This document shows, piece after piece, positions 8,691 to 17,661 of a DNA stretch of 42,181 nt. Numbering within the stretch: the stretch's first letter is position 1; each line of letters begins with the position of its first letter. The position numbers and the translations under genes were made by a program. The DNA is from Bacteroidales bacterium (GTDB lineage: Bacteria > Bacteroidota > Bacteroidia > Bacteroidales > Muribaculaceae). The stretch covers positions 64,536-106,716 of the forward strand of contig JAAVFP010000024.1 in the NCBI GenBank assembly GCA_014800735.1, given 5' to 3'. The notes beneath the pieces were generated by a model that did no database searches, was not told the DNA's origin, and was given only the letters and a program-made list of their open reading frames with translations.

Positions 8691-8722
8691 TTTGGAAGTG
8701 TCGGTTTTATTCGTTAATTTTG
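8691..8722 (+). promoter_or_regulatory. Promoter of the giant helicase gene
   Basis: TTTG (8691-8694), a 20-bp spacer and TAATTTTG (8715-8722) match the Bacteroidetes consensus. The predicted start is near 8728, about 30 nt before the ATG at 8760. A purine-rich AAGGTGG at 8738-8744 lies in the leader, but rather far from the ATG. Confidence 0.7.
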
Positions 8723-8759
8723 TGCTTTGCATTAATTAAGGTGGTAAATCAGCGTTATT

Positions 8760-11700
8760 ATGAGTGTCGAAGTCTGTTTGAATTGCATTCCGGTCATCAA
8801 TTTTTCCATGCAACAGAACCATGTGCGGGTGATTCGCGATGTGCGTGTGAAGAACACGGGCGAAGCGGATCTGGAAAACGTGGAACTTGCTTTTGTATTC
8901 GATCCCGACTTCGGCCAGGTGACGCCGGTGCACGTTGAACGGCTGGCTGCTGGCGAAAGCCTTGAGCTGACCGACATCCCTGTGAGTATTTCCACCACCT
9001 ACCTGTCCAATCTGACCGAGCGGATTGAGGGCAACCTGAAGGTGGAGGTGAAATGCGCTGAGCAGGTGGTGGCCACAGCCACTCAGGAAATCTCGCTGCT
9101 GGCTTTCGACCAGTGGGGAGGCCTGTCGGTGTTGCCTGCCATGCTGGCTGCCTTTGTCACGCCGAACCATCCGGAAATCACGCCCATCATCCGCCGTGCA
9201 TCCGACATCCTGGGCAAGTGGACCGGATCGCCGGCCTTCGACGAGTACCAGACCCGCGACCCGAACCGTGTGAAGATGCAGATGGCAGCCATCTACGAGG
9301 CCATAGCCGAGCTGGGCATAGCCTACATCACCGTGCCGGCGAGCTACGAGGACCGCGGGCAGCGCATACGCCTGGTGGGCGATGTGGTAGGCGGCAAGCT
9401 TGCCACGTGCCTTGACATGACGCTGCTGTATGCCTCATGCCTTGAGGCGGTTGGCATCAACCCGGTGCTGGTGCTGGTTCAGGGGCATGCCTTTGCGGGC
9501 GCATGGCTGGTGCCCGAGTCGTTCCCGGACAGTGTGAACGACGATGTGTCGCTGCTCACCAAACGCACGGCCGAGGGCATCAACGAGATGCTCGTGGTGG
9601 AAACCACCTGCATGAATGCCGGCGCGATAGTGCCCTTTGATTCCGCTGTGGCCAAGGCCAATGCGCGCCTTGCCGATGCCGATAACTTCCGGCTGTTCAT
9701 CGATGTTCTGCGTGCCCGCAACGGCCGCATCCGTCCGCTGCCGCTGCGAGTGCTGCGCGATGGCACCTTCGAGATTCAGGAGGAGGACTCCGCTACGGTT
9801 GAGCGCAACGCCGATGCTCCGGCCAGTGTGGCCGAAACGCACACCGTGAACGAGGTGGACCACATCAGCGTGGACAAGCAGACAATCTGGGAGCGCAAGC
9901 TACTGGACCTGTCGCTGCGCAACAACCTGCTGAACACCCGCATCACCAACAACACCCTGCAACTTATCACCGCGCATGTGAACAAGCTTGAGGACGCTTT
10001 GGCCGCAGGCGTGGAATTTCAGATACTGCCCAAGCCCGAGGACTGGGACAACCCGCTGATGAGCGCCGGAATCTACCAGGCGCTCAACGCTGCCAACCCC
10101 ATCATGGAGCTTGTGGAGAGCGAACTGGGGCAGAGCCGCCTGTACTCCTATCTTGGTGCCGATGCCCTGCACCGTGCCCTGACGCACCTCTACCGCTCGT
10201 CGCGCCTGGCTCTGGAGGAGAACGGTGCCAACACCCTCTATCTGGCCGTGGGCCTGCTGAAGTGGTTCGAAACCCCGGCAAGCACGCGCCCGCGCTTCGC
10301 TCCAATCCTGCTGCTGCCGGTGGAGATCATCAGGCGTACTGGAGCGCGCGGCTACGTGATCCGCAGCCGCGACGAGGACACCGCACTCAACATCACGCTG
10401 CTGGAAATGCTGCGACAGGATTTCGGCATCACCATCGGAGGGCTTGACCCTCTGCCCACCGACGAGAATGGCGTGGATGTGCCGTATATCTTCAGCGTGT
10501 TCCGCCGTGCCATCATGGCCCGCACGGGCTGGGATGTTGAGGAGCAGGCCATTCTGGGCAACTTCTCGTTCAGCAAGTTCATCATGTGGAACGACATCCA
10601 CAATAACGCCGACAAGCTGGCCCGTAACCCTATTGTGGCCAGTCTTATTTCGGGCAAAACGGAGTGGACCGAGGCCGAGGTGGAAGCCGAAGCCACAGGC
10701 CTTGACGAAACCTATCCTGCCGGCACCGTGGCGCTGCCGATTGGGGCGGACTCCTCGCAGTTCGAGGCCATCTGTGCTGCGGTTGACAACAAGAGCTTTA
10801 TTCTTCACGGCCCTCCCGGCACGGGCAAATCGCAGACCATCACCAATATTATAGCCAACGCGCTCTACAACGGCAAGAAGGTGCTGTTCGTGGCCGAGAA
10901 GATGGCCGCGCTCCAGGTGGTGCAGCGCCGACTTGAAGCTATCGGTCTGGCCCCTTTCTGCCTGGAACTGCACTCCAATAAAACCAAGAAATCCTACATC
11001 CTGGAGCAACTCAAGCGCACCACCGAGATTGTGAAGCGCAAGCAGAGCGAAGCCTTCGGGCTCAAAGCCAAGCAAATCAATGAGCTGCGGAGCGAGCTGA
11101 ACGATTATGTGCACACCTTGCACCGGGCGTATCCCGCCGGGCTGTCACTTTACGACTGCTTCACGCGCTATGCCGCTGTGGATTATGCCGGGGAGCTTGT
11201 GAAAATTCCGGTCGCAGTACTTGAAGCTGCTACTCCGGCCTCGCTCGCCGCGGCCGAGGGGCTGATTGCGGAATACCGCACGGCGGCAGGGCTGTGCGGT
11301 TCGCCATCGGACAATCCGCTGCAGGGCATAGGCCTGAAGGACTACCGCGCCTCCGTGCGTTCCGAGGCTGCCGAGCTGCTTGCCGACCTTTCGGGCGGCA
11401 TAGGCCGCTACGTGAGGTTGCTGCGCAATGTGGAGCGCTTCCTGAAGTACGACTTCTGCGAACTTCCGGCCGACCAGTTCGCTCCTGTGAACGAATTGCT
11501 CACACTACTCCTGACGGCTGGTGCACTGCCTGTGGGACTGCTGAAATCAAGCGGTGAGCCCGAGATTTTCGAGGCAATCGCCGCTGCCGTGGCTTGTGGC
11601 CGCGAACGCGACAAAGTGCGCTCCGAGTTGCTCGCGGATTTTTCGGAAGGTATTCTCAGCTGGGATTTCCGCCCCTGGGAAAGCAAGTGGCGCCAGGCGG

Positions 11701-14543
11701 CCACGCAGTGGTGGTTGCCGCGCACGCTGGGCCGTATGAAGGTGAAATCGCAGTTCAAGGCCTACTTGCGCGCCCGCAAGGATTTTACGCCCGAGGAAGT
11801 GGACGCGATTTTCGAGCGCCTGAACCACTACGCCGAGCGCCAGCGCCGGCTTGAAAACACGGCTCCCGTGCTTGCCCCCGTGCTGGGCCTGCTGTGGAAC
11901 ACCGACAGTGCCGACTGGGACCGCATCGAAGGTGCCTCGGGTGCCGTGCGCGCGCTCAACACTCTCCTGTTGCAGATTACGCAGGATATCGCCGAGGCCC
12001 TGCGCATGAAGAATGTGATTGCCGGTCAGCTGGAGAGCGGCCTGGAAGCTTTCCGCCAGGTGAAAGGCGACAAAATCCGTCAGACCCTGGACACCGGTCG
12101 TGTGGTTGCCGAAAACATAACCGCGCTCCAGGCTCTGCTGGTAACCGACAAGCTCGCCACTATGCGTATGGCCGAAATGCAGGTACTGGTCAGCAGCTGG
12201 GCCGCAAATATCGACCGCTTGCGCGACTGGGCCGCTTACAACACCCAGCGCGAGCGCGTGGATGCCGCAGGCCTTGTGGCTGTGGCTCAGGCAGTGGAGG
12301 ATGGCCGTGTGGCCGCCGTGGATATCGACAAGTGCTTTGCCAAGAGCTTCTTCCGCGCCTACGCCGAGTATATCCTGAGCTGCGAGCCGGCCATGAACTC
12401 GTTCTACGGCATGCTGTTCGATGAAAAAATAGAGCGTTTCCGTCGCTTCAGCTCCGAGTTCGAGCGCCTTACCCGCGAGGAGCTGTATGCCCGCCTTGCC
12501 TCCGGACTGCCCGCCTTGCAGCGCGAGGCCGCCCAGGGTTCGGAGGTGGGTATCCTGCAGCGCAACATCCGCAACAGCGGCCGCGGAACGTCCATCCGCC
12601 GCTTGTTCGACCAGATTCCTGACCTGCTCACGCGCATGTGCCCGTGTATGCTGATGAGCCCCATTTCCGTGGCCCAGTACATCGACGCCGACCGCGTGCC
12701 CTTCGACCTCGTAATCTTCGACGAAGCCTCGCAGATGCCCACCAGCGAGGCCGTGGGCGCTATTGCCCGCGGCCGCAATGTGATTGTTGTGGGCGATCCC
12801 AAGCAGATGCCTCCCACGACCTTCTTCGCCACCAATACCTTCGACGAGGATAACGCCGACAAGGAGGACATGGAGAACATCCTGGAGGACTGTCTGGCCC
12901 TGACGATGCCGTCAATGTACCTGCGCTGGCACTACCGCAGCCGCCACGAGAGCCTGATTGCGTTCAGCAACATGAAGTACTACGACAACCGCCTGTACAC
13001 CTTCCCTTCGCCCGACGACCTCACCACCAAAGTGGGCTGGCAGCATGTGGAGGGTGTGTACGACCGCGGCCGCACGCGCCAGAACCGCGCCGAGGCCGAA
13101 GCCGTGGTGGCTGAAATCCAGCGGCGCCTGTCCGACCCCTCGCAACCACGCCGCAGCATAGGCGTGGTGACGTTCAACACCAACCAGCAGTCGCTCATCG
13201 AGGACCTCCTCACCGACCTTTTCAGCGCCCATCCCGAGCTTGAGGCTGCCGCCGCCGAGGCCGAGGAGCCTATCTTCATAAAGAACCTTGAGAATGTGCA
13301 GGGCGACGAGCGCGACGTGATACTGTTCTCCATCGGCTACGGACCGGACCGCGAGGGCCGTATAGCCCTGAATTTCGGCCCACTGAACCGCGACGGCGGC
13401 GGCCGACGTCTGAACGTGGCAGTGTCGCGCGCACGCTACGAAATGAAGGTGTTCTCCACCCTGCGGGCCGATCAGATTGACCTGAACCGAACATCGGCCG
13501 AGGGTGTGGCCGACCTAAAAGCCTTCCTGGAATATGCCGAGAAAGGCCGCGACGCCATGGCCCGTAGCACCAACGCCGAGAACCATGCCGCCGACGCGCT
13601 GGTGAGCGCTATTGCCGGCAGTCTGGCCGAGCGGGGCTACGAGGTGCGCACCAACATCGGCTGCTCAGGCTATAAGATAGATATAGGTGTGGTGCGCCCG
13701 GACGACCCGGACAAATACCTGCTGGGCATACTGCTGGACGGCTACAACTATGCGTCGGCGCGCACGGCGCGCGACCGTGTTGTCACCCAGCACACCGTGC
13801 TCCGCCAGTTGGGCTGGCGCCTGCACCGCGTGTGGTCCATGGACTGGTGGGAGAACCCCGGTAAAACCGTGGAGGCGATAGTGGAGGCGATTGAAAAAGC
13901 CAAGGCCGAACCGGCCGACGCTCCTGTTGAAAAACCGGTCCCCGAGGCCGAAGCTGCCCCCCGTGCCTCAGTTCCCGAACCGGTGGAGGAGGAGCTGCGC
14001 GAGCTGCCCTACAAGCAGTGCCTGCAGGCATCGGCACCGCTCACGAGCGATGAATTTGTGTCCGGCTCGCACGACGATGCCATCCTGCGCCGCATCGGTG
14101 CCATTGTGGACCGCGAGGCGCCGATAAGCAAAAGTCTGCTGGCGCGCCGCCTGATTGTGTCCTACGGCATCACACGCATGGGTACACGCATGACACCCTA
14201 CTTCGACAATCTGCTCCGCCGGGCGGGTTTTGCCCAGACAGGGCAGGGCGATGCCATATTCATCTGGGCTCCGGGCCAGAACCCCGAGGAGCACACCACC
14301 TATCGCCCCACGTCGCCGCGCGAGCCGCTCGACATAGCCCCCGAGGAAATCACGGCCGCGATAGTGCGTATTCTCGACGACCAGGTGTCGCTGCCCCAGG
14401 ATGCCCTGCGGCGCGAGGTAGCCCAGCTGTTCGGCTACAGCCGCCTGGGCGACAACGTGACGGCCGCCATCAACCGCGCCCTGGACTACGCTCTGGCGCG
14501 TGGCCGAATCACCATTGAGAACGACCGCGTGCGCCGGGGGTGA
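8760..14543 (+). CDS. Giant SF1 helicase: transglutaminase-like, DUF4011, COG1112 helicase, Vsr-like nuclease fold, DUF3320
   Basis: A 1,927-aa multidomain protein. Residues of about 1-115 look like a beta-sandwich. A transglutaminase-like segment follows, with candidate catalytic Cys near 217 (ATCLDM) and His near 242 (QGHAFAGAW). DUF4011 begins near 377 (WERKLLDLSLRNNLLNTR). The superfamily-1 helicase core has Walker A HGPPGTGKS (about 683), DEASQMPT (about 1320), VVGDPKQMPPT (about 1343), a late motif GDERDVILFSIG (about 1512) and VAVSRAR (about 1550). A MTES_1575/Vsr-like domain covers about 1600-1690 (YKIDIGVV, ILLDGYNYASARTARDR). DUF3320-like helices end the protein. Relatives are often single-gene, accessory and suspected of phage defence; a cellular repair or RNA role is equally possible. 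The gene is monocistronic with core-like GC content. Confidence 0.85.
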   Translation: MSVEVCLNCIPVINFSMQQNHVRVIRDVRVKNTGEADLENVELAFVFDPDFGQVTPVHVERLAAGESLELTDIPVSISTTYLSNLTERIEGNLKVEVKCAEQVVATATQEISLLAFDQWGGLSVLPAMLAAFVTPNHPEITPIIRRASDILGKWTGSPAFDEYQTRDPNRVKMQMAAIYEAIAELGIAYITVPASYEDRGQRIRLVGDVVGGKLATCLDMTLLYASCLEAVGINPVLVLVQGHAFAGAWLVPESFPDSVNDDVSLLTKRTAEGINEMLVVETTCMNAGAIVPFDSAVAKANARLADADNFRLFIDVLRARNGRIRPLPLRVLRDGTFEIQEEDSATVERNADAPASVAETHTVNEVDHISVDKQTIWERKLLDLSLRNNLLNTRITNNTLQLITAHVNKLEDALAAGVEFQILPKPEDWDNPLMSAGIYQALNAANPIMELVESELGQSRLYSYLGADALHRALTHLYRSSRLALEENGANTLYLAVGLLKWFETPASTRPRFAPILLLPVEIIRRTGARGYVIRSRDEDTALNITLLEMLRQDFGITIGGLDPLPTDENGVDVPYIFSVFRRAIMARTGWDVEEQAILGNFSFSKFIMWNDIHNNADKLARNPIVASLISGKTEWTEAEVEAEATGLDETYPAGTVALPIGADSSQFEAICAAVDNKSFILHGPPGTGKSQTITNIIANALYNGKKVLFVAEKMAALQVVQRRLEAIGLAPFCLELHSNKTKKSYILEQLKRTTEIVKRKQSEAFGLKAKQINELRSELNDYVHTLHRAYPAGLSLYDCFTRYAAVDYAGELVKIPVAVLEAATPASLAAAEGLIAEYRTAAGLCGSPSDNPLQGIGLKDYRASVRSEAAELLADLSGGIGRYVRLLRNVERFLKYDFCELPADQFAPVNELLTLLLTAGALPVGLLKSSGEPEIFEAIAAAVACGRERDKVRSELLADFSEGILSWDFRPWESKWRQAATQWWLPRTLGRMKVKSQFKAYLRARKDFTPEEVDAIFERLNHYAERQRRLENTAPVLAPVLGLLWNTDSADWDRIEGASGAVRALNTLLLQITQDIAEALRMKNVIAGQLESGLEAFRQVKGDKIRQTLDTGRVVAENITALQALLVTDKLATMRMAEMQVLVSSWAANIDRLRDWAAYNTQRERVDAAGLVAVAQAVEDGRVAAVDIDKCFAKSFFRAYAEYILSCEPAMNSFYGMLFDEKIERFRRFSSEFERLTREELYARLASGLPALQREAAQGSEVGILQRNIRNSGRGTSIRRLFDQIPDLLTRMCPCMLMSPISVAQYIDADRVPFDLVIFDEASQMPTSEAVGAIARGRNVIVVGDPKQMPPTTFFATNTFDEDNADKEDMENILEDCLALTMPSMYLRWHYRSRHESLIAFSNMKYYDNRLYTFPSPDDLTTKVGWQHVEGVYDRGRTRQNRAEAEAVVAEIQRRLSDPSQPRRSIGVVTFNTNQQSLIEDLLTDLFSAHPELEAAAAEAEEPIFIKNLENVQGDERDVILFSIGYGPDREGRIALNFGPLNRDGGGRRLNVAVSRARYEMKVFSTLRADQIDLNRTSAEGVADLKAFLEYAEKGRDAMARSTNAENHAADALVSAIAGSLAERGYEVRTNIGCSGYKIDIGVVRPDDPDKYLLGILLDGYNYASARTARDRVVTQHTVLRQLGWRLHRVWSMDWWENPGKTVEAIVEAIEKAKAEPADAPVEKPVPEAEAAPRASVPEPVEEELRELPYKQCLQASAPLTSDEFVSGSHDDAILRRIGAIVDREAPISKSLLARRLIVSYGITRMGTRMTPYFDNLLRRAGFAQTGQGDAIFIWAPGQNPEEHTTYRPTSPREPLDIAPEEITAAIVRILDDQVSLPQDALRREVAQLFGYSRLGDNVTAAINRALDYALARGRITIENDRVRRG

Positions 14544-14544
14544 A

Positions 14545-14814
14545 TTAAAACAATTCGGAATGGGAGCCGAAGCGGACCAGTGTAATAACGCCGGTTTCCT
14601 TATCCCACCAGATTAGCAGAGTGTCGCTTTCGACGTGGCACTCCATGTGCCCGCGGTAATTGCCTGTGAGCATGTGAGGACGGTTGACTTCGGGAATAGG
14701 TTCTCCCGCGGCCAGCAATTTGAGTAGTACTTCCAGTTTATTGATTACAGCCTGATTGTGCTTGTATTTTTTCAGGTCTTTTTTAAACTGGGTAGTGATT
14801 CTGATTTCGTTCAT
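14545..14814 (-). CDS. yafQ: YafQ-family type II toxin (mRNA interferase)
   Basis: An 89-aa RelE/ParE-fold toxin of the YafQ branch, which cuts mRNA on the ribosome. The residues that define YafQ activity are all present in register: H47, H60, D64, H85 and the terminal F89 (E. coli YafQ H50, H63, D67, H87, F91), within RPHMLTG, ECHVESD and RFGSHSELF. Its ATG overlaps the antitoxin stop codon as ATGA (14811-14814), so translation is probably coupled. Its stop lies one base from the stop of the convergent helicase gene, which leaves no room for a terminator. It is probably an active toxin. Confidence 0.92.
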   Translation of the reverse strand: MNEIRITTQFKKDLKKYKHNQAVINKLEVLLKLLAAGEPIPEVNRPHMLTGNYRGHMECHVESDTLLIWWDKETGVITLVRFGSHSELF

Positions 14815-15056
14815 AGCGACTCAACGAAACTGCGGAAATTGTCGAGGTCGAGAGTTTCAAGATTTTTTGAAGTTTCGGCCTCTCTCATCGCCGCAAGCGT
14901 GGTTTTGTTCCCCTGACTGGAAACAAATGCAAGCAGAATACTTTCCACCAGGTTGTTGAGGCTGCGGTTGTGGCGTTTGGCCTCGGTTTGGAGTTGGGCA
15001 AGAAGTTCCTGGCTGAGGCGGAAGGATGTCTGTTTTCTTACTGATATACTTTCCAT
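14811..15056 (-). CDS. DinJ/RelB-type ribbon-helix-helix antitoxin
   Basis: An 81-aa antitoxin upstream of the YafQ toxin. The start at 15056 (MESISVRKQTSFRLSQELL) is preferred over an ATG 45 bp further upstream, because the upstream in-frame stretch overlaps the predicted promoter. The N-terminal strand and helices (KQTSFRLSQELLAQLQTEAK, RSLNNLVESILLAF) form a ribbon-helix-helix DNA-binding domain. The acidic C-terminal tail (ETLDLDNFRSFVESL) would wrap the toxin. It is expected to neutralise YafQ and, with it, repress its own promoter, where a 10-bp palindrome sits between the promoter elements. Confidence 0.88.
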   Translation of the reverse strand: MESISVRKQTSFRLSQELLAQLQTEAKRHNRSLNNLVESILLAFVSSQGNKTTLAAMREAETSKNLETLDLDNFRSFVESL

Positions 15057-15074
15057 AGTCGTTCTTTTATGGTG

Positions 15075-15106
15075 CAAATATACTACAATTGTATAACACA
15101 TGCAAT
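15075..15106 (-). promoter_or_regulatory. Toxin-antitoxin promoter with candidate operator
   Basis: Read leftward, ATTG (15103-15106), a 20-bp spacer and TATATTTG (15075-15082) resemble the Bacteroidetes promoter. The spacer contains the perfect palindrome TACAATTGTA (15084-15093), well placed for autorepression by the ribbon-helix-helix antitoxin. Operator function is inferred. Confidence 0.6.
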
Positions 15107-15199
15107 ACTGCGGCGGTTGTCAGGAACAAGTTTTTTATCCCTGCCGTGTAATTTTTCATGGCGGGGCGCGTCATATATACAGAAATAACACATTTTGCA

Positions 15200-16156
15200 A
15201 TGGATAATATACTCACTGCGGAGCATATAGTCAAGGACTATGCCAAACACCGCGCGCTCGACGATGTTTCAATCTCGGTACCCCGCGGAAAAATCTACGG
15301 TCTGCTGGGGCCTAACGGTGCCGGCAAGACTACACTTATACGCATCATCAACCACATCACGGCTCCCGACCAGGGCCAGGTGATTTTCAACGGCCATCAA
15401 CTGACGGCGGCCGACATTGTGAACATCGGCTATCTGCCCGAGGAGCGAGGCCTGTACAAGAAAATGAAGGTGGGCGAGCAGTGCCTGTTCTTTGCCCGCC
15501 TCAAGGGGCTGGACAAGAAGGAGGCCGAGCGTAGCCTGCACGAGTGGTTCGACCGCCTGGACATTGCCAGCTGGTGGGACAAGAAGGTGGAGGAGCTCTC
15601 CAAAGGTATGGCCCAAAAGGTGCAGTTCATCGTGACGGTGCTCCACCGCCCCGAGCTGCTGATTTTCGACGAGCCTTTCTCGGGCTTCGACCCCATAAAC
15701 GCCGGCATCCTGAAGCGCGAAATCCTGAAGCTGCGCGACGAGGGCGCAACCGTGATTTTCTCCACCCACAACATGAGCTCGGTCGAGGAACTGTGCGACG
15801 ACATCACCCTGATCAACCGTTCGCGCAACATCTTGAGCGGGTCGGTGCATGAGCTGCGCGAGCGCTTCAGCAACCGCCGCTATGAACTGTCGTTCATCGG
15901 CGACCCGCAGGCTCTCCAGGCCGCCGTGGGGGGCATCACCACATCATTCGAACTGGGCGGTGTGGACGCCAACGGCTATGCCACAGCCACAGCCGCCCTG
16001 GCCGATGCCGATGCCGTGCGCGCCTTTGTGGGCGCAGCCAACGGGGCCGTGATGCTCAACTCCTTCCGCCACCTCCTGCCTTCGATGGACGAGATTTTCG
16101 TGAACGCCGTCGAAACTTATAATTCCGAACACTCCATTACCCCCGACCAGCAATGA
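15200..16156 (+). CDS. ABC transporter ATP-binding protein (NatA-like)
   Basis: A 318-aa ATPase subunit of an ABC-2 type exporter. The start is the ATG at 15200 (MDNILTAEHIVKDYAKHRAL); an upstream ATG in the same frame would add 14 atypical residues. Walker A is GPNGAGKTT, the Q-loop region is NIGYLPEERGLYKKM, the signature is LSKGMAQKV, Walker B is LLIFDEPFSGFDP and the switch His is in STHNM. The C-terminal extension of about 90 residues is usual for NatA-like subunits. The gene overlaps the next by ATGA (16153-16156), so the pair forms one operon. The substrate cannot be told; homologues include sodium efflux systems. Confidence 0.92.
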   Translation: MDNILTAEHIVKDYAKHRALDDVSISVPRGKIYGLLGPNGAGKTTLIRIINHITAPDQGQVIFNGHQLTAADIVNIGYLPEERGLYKKMKVGEQCLFFARLKGLDKKEAERSLHEWFDRLDIASWWDKKVEELSKGMAQKVQFIVTVLHRPELLIFDEPFSGFDPINAGILKREILKLRDEGATVIFSTHNMSSVEELCDDITLINRSRNILSGSVHELRERFSNRRYELSFIGDPQALQAAVGGITTSFELGGVDANGYATATAALADADAVRAFVGAANGAVMLNSFRHLLPSMDEIFVNAVETYNSEHSITPDQQ

Positions 16157-17418
16157 AATCAGCACTCGGCATAATTATTTCGCGCGAATACCTTGAGCGC
16201 GTAAAACGCAAAAGCTTCATCATCACCACCCTTGTGGTGCCCATCGTGATGATTGCCATGATGTTTGCCCCGGCACTCATCATGCTCTTCGACAAGCCCG
16301 AGGAGGCCAACATCGCCGTAATCGACGAGACGGGCCGCATCAGCGGGCTGCTGAAAAGCAACGACGAAATCCGCTTCGTGCACTTCGCCGGCACGCTCGA
16401 CCAGGTCCGCGAGGACGAGGACATCGACATGATTCTCACCATCGGTCCGCGCGCCATCAAGGACCCCCAGGAGTCCATCAAACTCTACGCCCACGGCTCG
16501 CCGGCAATGATGACGGATGCCTACGTCACCGGTCAGCTCAAGGACGCCATAATGGACATCCGCCTGGAGCAATACAATATCGAGAATATCAAGAAAATCC
16601 TGGATGACGTGCAGGTGGACCTCTCGCTCCAGACCGTGAAGATGGACAAGGGCGAGGACAAGGGCATATCCTCGACGCTCAACTACTTCCTGGCCCTGAT
16701 CATGGACATGCTCCTGTACATGTTCATCCTGATCTACGGCCAGATGGTGATGACCTCCATCGTCGAGGAAAAAAACAACCGCGTGCTTGAGCTTGTAGTA
16801 TCGTCCGTCAAGCCCACGGTGCTGATGCTGGGCAAGATTATCGGCATCGGTCTGGTGGCCATCACCCAGATTCTGATCTGGGGCGTGATTCTGAGCGTGT
16901 GCTCCGGCTGGTCGCTGCCGCTGCTTGCCGCGATGCCCGAGGCTGCCTCGGAGCCTGAGCTCATGGGCGCTATCTCGCAGTTGGGCGACTTCGGTTTCAT
17001 GGCCGGACTGTTCGTCAACATGATTCTGTTCTTCGTGGGCGGCTACCTGTTCTACTCGTCCATCTACGCCGCCATCGGCTCGGCCGTGGACAATATCCAG
17101 GATGCGTCGCAGCTGTCCACCATCGCCACCATGCCGGTGGTTATCGGCATCATAGCCTCGATGTCGGTCATCAACAACCCCGGTTCCACGCTCGCCTTCG
17201 TGCTCTCGGTGGTGGTGCCTTTCACCTCGCCCATGGCCATGATGAGCCGCCTGCCTTTCGGCGTGCCCGCCTGGGAAATTGCGCTGTCGCTGGCCATCCT
17301 CTATCTCAGCTTCCTGGGCCTGATATGGCTCAGTGCCAAAATCTACCGCGTCGGCATCTTCATGTACGGCAAAAAGCCCTCGCTGGCCGAACTCCTGCGC
17401 TGGGCCAAGTATAAGTAA
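16153..17418 (+). CDS. ABC-2 family permease (NatB-like)
   Basis: A 421-aa membrane partner of the preceding ATPase. Residues of about 22-45 form the first transmembrane helix (FIITTLVVPIVMIAMMFAPA). A large extracytoplasmic domain follows (about residues 48-175). A cluster of about five further helices fills the C-terminal half, beginning with LNYFLALIMDMLLYMFILIY and including ISVCSGWSLPLL-type and VVIGIIASMSVI-type segments. The motif EEKNNRVLELVVSSVKP just after the second helix is characteristic of ABC-2/NatB permeases. A hairpin terminator begins 38 bp downstream, inside the first REP/BIME-like repeat. Confidence 0.9.
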   Translation: MKSALGIIISREYLERVKRKSFIITTLVVPIVMIAMMFAPALIMLFDKPEEANIAVIDETGRISGLLKSNDEIRFVHFAGTLDQVREDEDIDMILTIGPRAIKDPQESIKLYAHGSPAMMTDAYVTGQLKDAIMDIRLEQYNIENIKKILDDVQVDLSLQTVKMDKGEDKGISSTLNYFLALIMDMLLYMFILIYGQMVMTSIVEEKNNRVLELVVSSVKPTVLMLGKIIGIGLVAITQILIWGVILSVCSGWSLPLLAAMPEAASEPELMGAISQLGDFGFMAGLFVNMILFFVGGYLFYSSIYAAIGSAVDNIQDASQLSTIATMPVVIGIIASMSVINNPGSTLAFVLSVVVPFTSPMAMMSRLPFGVPAWEIALSLAILYLSFLGLIWLSAKIYRVGIFMYGKKPSLAELLRWAKYK

Positions 17419-17455
17419 GCACGCGAATCCCCACACACGAGCCCCACACACGCGA

Positions 17456-17494
17456 CCCCACACTGCGCGCTTTTTGGCGCCGCGTGTGGGGTTT
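17456..17494 (+). terminator. Terminator-like hairpin after the ABC operon
   Basis: CCCCACAC (17456-17463) pairs with GTGTGGGG (17484-17491), with further G/C pairing inside, followed by TTT. It forms the left end of a dispersed repeat, so the repeat may double as the operon's terminator. Confidence 0.5.
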
Positions 17495-17609
17495 CTCGCT
17501 ACGGCGCGGCTCCGCCGCTTTTTCGGCGTGTATTTGTAGGGACGTGCCTTTGGCACGTGTGTTTGAAAATCAGCGTATTACCGTCTACGTGCCAAAGGCA
17601 CGTCCCTAC
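17456..17609 (+). repeat. REP/BIME-like repeat, copy 1
   Basis: A 154-bp unit found again at 20594-20746 in the same orientation. In order it holds a CCCCACAC...GTGTGGGG hairpin, a GGCG...CGCC hairpin followed by T5, and two REP-like palindromes facing each other. Each palindrome carries a GTAG tetranucleotide at its foot: GTAG at 17536-17539 with the hairpin ACGTGCC-TTT-GGCACGT (17542-17558), and the inverted version at 17587-17609 ending in CTAC. The two 23-bp arms are exact inverted copies. A GTAG-footed palindrome is the hallmark of REP sequences mobilised by RAYT transposases. No RAYT gene is in this window. Confidence 0.75.
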
Positions 17610-17661
17610 GTCTGCACAATGCGTGCGAGGTTTATGGCTCCGCCGCTGTTGTTCTAAAAAT

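Noticed and set aside
156-15056. A single defence island made of the Abi gene, the giant helicase and the toxin-antitoxin pair
   Set aside because: polA, rpoD and a secreted-protein gene lie between them and no recombinase is present. Only the helicase and toxin-antitoxin pair are truly adjacent.
15148-15176. Imperfect inverted repeat around CCCTGCCGTG upstream of the ABC operon
   Set aside because: It pairs only with two wobble pairs and is not followed by a T tract in either direction, so it does not make a convincing terminator or operator.
16159-17556. A 465-aa leftward open frame opposite the ABC permease
   Set aside because: Histidine/aspartate-rich shadow of a membrane-protein gene; no motif and no promoter.
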